The notes below the pieces were generated by a model, which was given only the letters and a program-made list of their open reading frames with translations, ran no database searches and had not been told where the DNA came from. This document shows, piece after piece, positions 5,307 to 8,436 of a DNA stretch of 8,436 nucleotides. The translations under genes and the position numbers were made by a program. The DNA lies in the NCBI GenBank assembly GCA_937960725.1, contig CALGOY010000063.1, positions 1 through 8,436 of the forward strand, written 5' to 3'. Within the stretch, counting starts at the first letter, position 1. Every line of letters begins with the position of its first letter. This stretch comes from an uncultured Bacillota bacterium (lineage in GTDB: Bacteria > Bacillota > Clostridia > Caldicoprobacterales > UBA3941).

Positions 5307-6926
5307 ATGAACAAGAGACTTATATGCTTATTTTTAGCTGTCTTCATGATGTTGTCTTTATTTGTAGGTTGTGCTGCAAATGAAGACACTAGTACTGACA
5401 AAGCTACCGACCAAGTTAGTTCTAGCGAGCAAGATGAAAGCAATGGCAGCAATGGCGAAGATAGTAGCCAAGACGAAGAAAGCGATATCCTTTTCAAGGA
5501 AACTTTCAAATTCAGCTATATGGGAAGTATCTGGGAACCACATCCTCAGGATGGTAACCCTATTTTTGATGAATTGATGAGAAGAACCAATACAGAAATC
5601 GATTTTAGATTTTATCCTTCTGCTAATTACCAAGATAAAGTTGCTGTAACATTAGCTTCTGGAGATATTCCTGATGTAATATATGGAGCTAGCGTTCCAT
5701 GGTTAATAGATCAAGGAGCAATTATTCCGTTAGATGAATTATTAGAGGAGCATGGTCAAAATATTCTAGCTAACTTAACTGAAGAAGACTATCCTTATTT
5801 GCGTCAGGCTATAGATGGAAAGATTTATTCCCTGCCTTTTATTCTCGATTTCAAACCTGCCTATGCAATGCAAATTCGTAAGGATTGGCTAGATAATGTA
5901 GGCATAGATAAGATACCTGAAACATGGGAAGAGTGGAAAACAGTATGGAGGGCATTTAGAGATCAGGACGCTAATGGAGATGGGGATAAGACCAATGAAA
6001 TACCTTATGCTGGGGATGTATATTCCTTATTACCGGCATTTGGTATAAATGTCGCGGATAGAATTGGTTTTGTTGAAGATGCTGATGGAAACTATACATT
6101 AATGTATGAACTACCGGAGTTTAGGAAATTTTTAGAGGAAATGAGAGCTTTATATAAAGAAGGATTACTTGATAAAGAGTTTGCTACGCGAGGAACATTT
6201 GTCAACAGTCAAGAGCTAGAGAAAGTAGCTCAAGCTAATCTGGCAGGCTCCATGATGACGTGGGCTGCTAATACGAGAACAACTACAGAAGTACTTCGAG
6301 AAATTGATCCGAACGCTACATTGATTGGTGTGAAACCTATACAAGGTCCTGATGGTAAGAGAGGAATACCTGCCCGAAGAAGGTTAAGTGGTTCTGCAAC
6401 TATTACTGTAGCAGCTGAAGAAAAGGCTGAGAATATCGTTAAGTTTTTCAACTATGTATTCAGTGAAGAGGGAATTAGACTGATGTCCTATGGTATTGAG
6501 GGCGAACATCATGAAATCGAAGATTCTAAACCTGTATTGAAAGCTCCCTACAATGAATCTTTCGAAGCAGCTAGAAAAGTAGGAATTAATTTTACACCTT
6601 TCCCACACCTATTTACAGAAGATGCTTACATGCAGTTAACAATACAAGGTAAAACATATGAAGAGCTTTCTGAGCCAATGCAGCTGTTCTATGATGCTCT
6701 ATATGTTGGAGAAGAATATTTCTTTACTCCCTTACCTGTTTTGAATACTGAAGCTTATACAGAGAAGCAAGCACAGATATTTCCTAATTTAGAGAGCTTA
6801 GTTGCTCAATGTGTAACTGGTGACATAACAGTTGACGAATTTTATAACCAATATGAAAAGCTAAAGCCTATAGGATTACAGGATATATTAGACCAAGGAA
6901 ATGAAGCTTGGCAGAGTATGAAATAA
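5307..6926 (+). CDS. Extracellular sugar-binding lipoprotein of the ABC importer (LipO type)
   Basis: This 539-residue substrate-binding protein has a lipoprotein signal peptide: MNKR, a hydrophobic core (5-20), and a lipobox FVGC with the lipidated Cys at 22. A low-complexity linker rich in Ser, Asp, Glu and Asn (about 23-60) would tether the domain to the membrane. The mature part shows the type-1 binding-protein pattern: VAVTLASGDIPDVIYG (112-127), PLDELLEEHG (141-150), DGKIYSLPF (170-178), IRKDWLDNVGIDKIPETWEEW (190-210). DANGDGDKTNEIPY (221-234) is an acidic metal-loop-like segment common in this group. AAGGAGG (5293-5299) sits 7 bases before the ATG. It follows the two permease genes by 100 bases and ends the operon at a strong terminator. 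The large size (over 500 residues) is typical of LplB/YtcP partners, which often carry oligosaccharides. A muropeptide or amino-sugar ligand is only suggested by the neighbouring genes. Confidence 0.92.
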   Translation: MNKRLICLFLAVFMMLSLFVGCAANEDTSTDKATDQVSSSEQDESNGSNGEDSSQDEESDILFKETFKFSYMGSIWEPHPQDGNPIFDELMRRTNTEIDFRFYPSANYQDKVAVTLASGDIPDVIYGASVPWLIDQGAIIPLDELLEEHGQNILANLTEEDYPYLRQAIDGKIYSLPFILDFKPAYAMQIRKDWLDNVGIDKIPETWEEWKTVWRAFRDQDANGDGDKTNEIPYAGDVYSLLPAFGINVADRIGFVEDADGNYTLMYELPEFRKFLEEMRALYKEGLLDKEFATRGTFVNSQELEKVAQANLAGSMMTWAANTRTTTEVLREIDPNATLIGVKPIQGPDGKRGIPARRRLSGSATITVAAEEKAENIVKFFNYVFSEEGIRLMSYGIEGEHHEIEDSKPVLKAPYNESFEAARKVGINFTPFPHLFTEDAYMQLTIQGKTYEELSEPMQLFYDALYVGEEYFFTPLPVLNTEAYTEKQAQIFPNLESLVAQCVTGDITVDEFYNQYEKLKPIGLQDILDQGNEAWQSMK

Positions 6927-6951
6927 ACATAGACTTATTATCTGACGGTTA

Positions 6952-6984
6952 TGGAGTCGGTGTTATCCGACTCCAATTTTTATT
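6952..6984 (+). terminator. Rho-independent terminator after the binding-protein gene
   Basis: TGGAGTCGG (6952-6960) pairs perfectly with CCGACTCCA (6967-6975) around a 6-base loop TGTTAT, and is followed by ATTTTTATT (6976-6984). The GC-rich 9-base stem stands out from the AT-rich surroundings. It ends the transporter transcript 25 bases after the stop codon. Confidence 0.92.
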
Positions 6985-7001
6985 AATAATCGTAAAATCT
7001 T

Positions 7002-7030
7002 TTGCAATTTTTTGATTTAATATATAGAAT
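7002..7030 (+). promoter_or_regulatory. Probable promoter of the broken ridA-like gene
   Basis: TTGCAA (7002-7007), a 17-base spacer and TAGAAT (7025-7030), placed after the terminator and about 88 bases before the start codon. Both boxes differ from consensus, and the region is AT-rich enough for chance matches. Confidence 0.45.
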
Positions 7031-7117
7031 ATGTATATAAAAATAATAAAGTTAGAGCAGAGCTAGGTTTACTCTAAATTGTAAATGGATTTGAAAAAAA
7101 GAAGAGGTGGTGCTACA

Positions 7118-7557
7118 ATGAGCGTTTATGATAGAATGAAGCAATTAGGAATAAGCTTGCCAAAGCCTTCAACGAAGTTAGGAGCATATGCCCAAGCCAA
7201 AGAGTTTGGAGATGTATAGATGGGAAGTCCATCCAGGGTAAGCTAGGCAAGGATATTACGATAGAACAAGGGCAAGAGTGTGCGAAAAATTGCATATTAA
7301 GCGCGCTGGCAATTTTAGAAAACCATATTGGCGATTTGAACAAGATAAAAAATGTAGTAAAAATAACGGTTTTTGTTGCAGCAACGGACGATTTCTACGA
7401 TCATCCAAAAGTAGCAAACGGTGGAAGTCAATTGCTGACCGATATATTCGGTGAGGAAATCGGTTTGCCTACCAGAACAGCAGTTGGAGTTAGCGGGCTT
7501 CCAGGCAATGCTCCTGTTGAAATAGAGGCATTGTTTGAAATTTCCAAGAATGGTTAA
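7118..7557 (+). pseudogene. RidA/YjgF-family gene broken by a small deletion and frameshift
   Basis: The start ATG at 7118 has a good ribosome binding site (AGAGGTGG, 7103-7110). The first frame reads MSVYDRMKQLGISLPKPSTK, then LGAYAQAKEFGDV, and stops at TAG 7217-7219 after 33 codons. The rest of the family pattern continues in another frame from about 7216: IDGKSIQGKLGKDITIEQG, then CAKNCILSALAILENHIGDL, VVKITVFVAATDDFYDHPKV, TRTAVGVSGLPGNAPVEIE, to TAA at 7555-7557. RidA homologues deaminate reactive enamine/imine intermediates as trimers. Intact relatives of this subgroup carry a stretch like VYVSGQGP between the two parts; here it is absent, so roughly 26-29 bases seem to be lost, shifting the frame. 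Translation restarting at ATG 7336 would give only a 73-residue C-terminal fragment. The rest is well preserved, so the damage looks recent, or is an assembly error. It lies between the transporter terminator and the tsaE promoter, unrelated to either in obvious function. Confidence 0.8.
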
Positions 7558-7583
7558 TAACTATTGTTTTTTGGGGAAATAGC

Positions 7584-7612
7584 TTGTTACAAATTGAAAT
7601 AGGGGATATAAT
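7584..7612 (+). promoter_or_regulatory. Promoter of the tsaE-tsaB operon
   Basis: TTGTTA (7584-7589), a 17-base spacer and a perfect TATAAT (7607-7612). It lies after the stop of the broken ridA-like gene and about 40 bases before the tsaE start codon. Transcription would begin near 7619, giving a leader of about 34 bases. Confidence 0.65.
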
Positions 7613-7626
7613 AATCAATATAAAAA

Positions 7627-7638
7627 ACAATATATTGT
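7627..7638. repeat. 12-base perfect palindrome ACAATATATTGT in the tsaE leader
   Basis: A self-complementary 12-mer about 8 bases after the predicted tsaE start site and 14 bases before the start codon. It could be an operator, but it is nearly all A/T and may be chance. Confidence 0.3.
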
Positions 7639-7652
7639 ATATGGAGAGGATT

Positions 7653-8135
7653 ATGGTAGAGATTTTAACGCGTTCGGAAAAAGAAACTGAAAAATTGGGA
7701 GAAAAGCTGGGCAAGCTTCTTAAGCCAGGGACAATTATATTAATTAAAGGAGATTTAGGCGTTGGTAAGACGGTATTAACCCGAGGTATAGCAAGGGGGC
7801 TGGGAATCGATGAGCCCATAACCAGCCCTACCTTTACATTGCTTCATCAATATAAAGGTAGATTGCCATTATACCACTTTGATATATATCGAATAGGAGA
7901 TCCAGAAGAGATGTATGACATAGGCTATGAGGAATTCTTTTATGGAGATGGGGTTACAGTGGTAGAATGGCCCGAGAAAATGGAATGGCTACTGCCTGAG
8001 GAATATTTAGAAATTAAGATTGAAAGAACGCCTTTAGATGGACAGGATGGCCGGAGAATTAGTATAGCTGGCAAGGGAGCACAATATGAAAATCTGGAAG
8101 GAGAATTGGCAGAAGATGAAGATACTGGCAGTTGA
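7653..8135 (+). CDS. tsaE: tRNA t6A37 biosynthesis ATPase TsaE
   Basis: TsaE is the small P-loop ATPase that drives the TsaB-TsaD complex during threonylcarbamoyl transfer to adenosine 37 of ANN-decoding tRNAs. The 160-residue product has Walker A GDLGVGKT (33-40), the switch-like SPTFTLLHQY (58-67), HFDIYRI (75-81) and EWPEKMEW (105-112), all hallmarks of the family. The C-terminal tail after about 128 is acidic and somewhat longer than in many homologues. The frame is open upstream to 7584, but ATG 7653 is chosen because GGAG (7643-7646) stands 6 bases before it; ATG 7641 lacks a site and the longer version would add residues unlike the family. It overlaps tsaB by 20 bases, a usual arrangement implying translational coupling. 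Confidence 0.95.
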   Translation: MVEILTRSEKETEKLGEKLGKLLKPGTIILIKGDLGVGKTVLTRGIARGLGIDEPITSPTFTLLHQYKGRLPLYHFDIYRIGDPEEMYDIGYEEFFYGDGVTVVEWPEKMEWLLPEEYLEIKIERTPLDGQDGRRISIAGKGAQYENLEGELAEDEDTGS

Positions 8136-8436
8136 ATCATCGGCTATGGTAGCAGGGGCAGCGGTAATTAATGAAGAGCGGTTGCTAGGAGAATTTACAT
8201 TAAACCACCGCAAAACTCACTCGGAAAAATTGATGCTTCTGATAGAAGGATTGCTAAATAGTTTGGAACTAACGCTCGAGGATATAGATATGCTGGCAGT
8301 TTCCAAAGGGCCGGGTTCTTTTACCGGCCTCAGAATAGGGATCTCCATTGTGAAAGGGCTTGCCCAGGCGGTGCAAAAGCCAGTAATCGGCATTCCTACG
8401 CTGGATAGTTTGGCATATAATTTAGCCTGCAGCAGC
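8116..8436 (+). CDS. tsaB: tRNA t6A37 biosynthesis protein TsaB, 5' part (runs off window)
   Basis: The first 107 residues of TsaB, the ASKHA-fold partner that dimerises with TsaD for t6A formation. Visible are the N-terminal strand MKILAVESSA (1-10; relatives have LAIDTSS here), the HSEKLM motif (35-40), the strongly conserved GPGSFTGLRIG (65-75), and IPTLDSLAYN (93-102). ATG 8116 lies inside the end of tsaE, 20 bases overlapping. AAGGAG at 8098-8103 is 12 bases before it, somewhat far, so translational coupling to tsaE may matter. The full protein is usually about 220-240 residues, so about half is missing. In many Firmicutes rimI and tsaD follow. Confidence 0.94.
   Translation, partial: MKILAVESSAMVAGAAVINEERLLGEFTLNHRKTHSEKLMLLIEGLLNSLELTLEDIDMLAVSKGPGSFTGLRIGISIVKGLAQAVQKPVIGIPTLDSLAYNLACSS

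Noticed and set aside
7052..7077. Hairpin TTAGAG...CTCTAA in the leader of the ridA-like gene
   Set aside because: The stem is 6 bases with a 14-base loop and no T-run or riboswitch features; it is likely chance.
7118..7557. Programmed ribosomal frameshift in the ridA-like gene
   Set aside because: No slippery heptamer or downstream stimulator is evident at the junction, and conserved residues are missing, which a frameshift alone would not explain.
7490..7819. Minus-strand open frame of 109 codons
   Set aside because: It runs opposite the end of the ridA-like gene, the tsaE promoter and the Walker A region of tsaE, with no recognisable domain.
1..8436. tRNA, rRNA, CRISPR array, insertion sequence or phage genes
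   Set aside because: No cloverleaf, repeat-spacer pattern, transposase, terminal inverted repeats or phage-like proteins were seen on either strand.

Overview
The window is AT-rich, uses many AGA/AGG and ATA codons, has strong AGGAGG-type ribosome binding sites, and carries a lipoprotein-based LplB/YtcP-type sugar ABC importer. This points to a low-GC Gram-positive bacterium, most likely a member of the Clostridia. That assignment is inference from style and gene content; no marker gene in the window fixes the genus. All genes are on the plus strand.

Region 1 (1-3135) is a tightly packed cell-wall sugar salvage operon. It holds the last 32 codons of what looks like a GH3 beta-N-acetylglucosaminidase (NagZ type), a BadF/BadG-type amino-sugar kinase (MurK/NagK-like), anhydro-N-acetylmuramic acid kinase (AnmK), and an RpiR-family regulator with a SIS sugar-phosphate domain. 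Gaps are 5 to 23 bases. Together they would split GlcNAc from muropeptides, phosphorylate GlcNAc/MurNAc and anhydro-MurNAc, and sense a resulting sugar phosphate. The etherase MurQ is not in the window.

Region 2 (3136-6984) starts with an information-dense 217-base intergenic region. It contains a 15-base palindrome of the kind RpiR proteins bind, then a consensus sigma-A promoter whose -10 box is bracketed by a perfect 12-base inverted repeat. Downstream are two CUT1-type permease genes and a large lipoprotein substrate-binding protein, with a likely catabolite-responsive (cre) site in front of the binding-protein gene. The block ends at a clear rho-independent terminator. No ATPase gene is present. 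The adjacency suggests, but does not prove, an ABC importer for amino sugars or muropeptides that feeds the kinases of region 1.

Region 3 (6985-7557) holds its own promoter and a RidA/YjgF-family gene that is broken: the front 33 codons and the back part lie in different frames, and about ten conserved residues at the junction are missing. It appears to be a pseudogene caused by a small deletion.

Region 4 (7558-8436) is the start of the conserved t6A tRNA-modification cluster: a promoter, tsaE, and the overlapping 5' part of tsaB, which runs off the window end.
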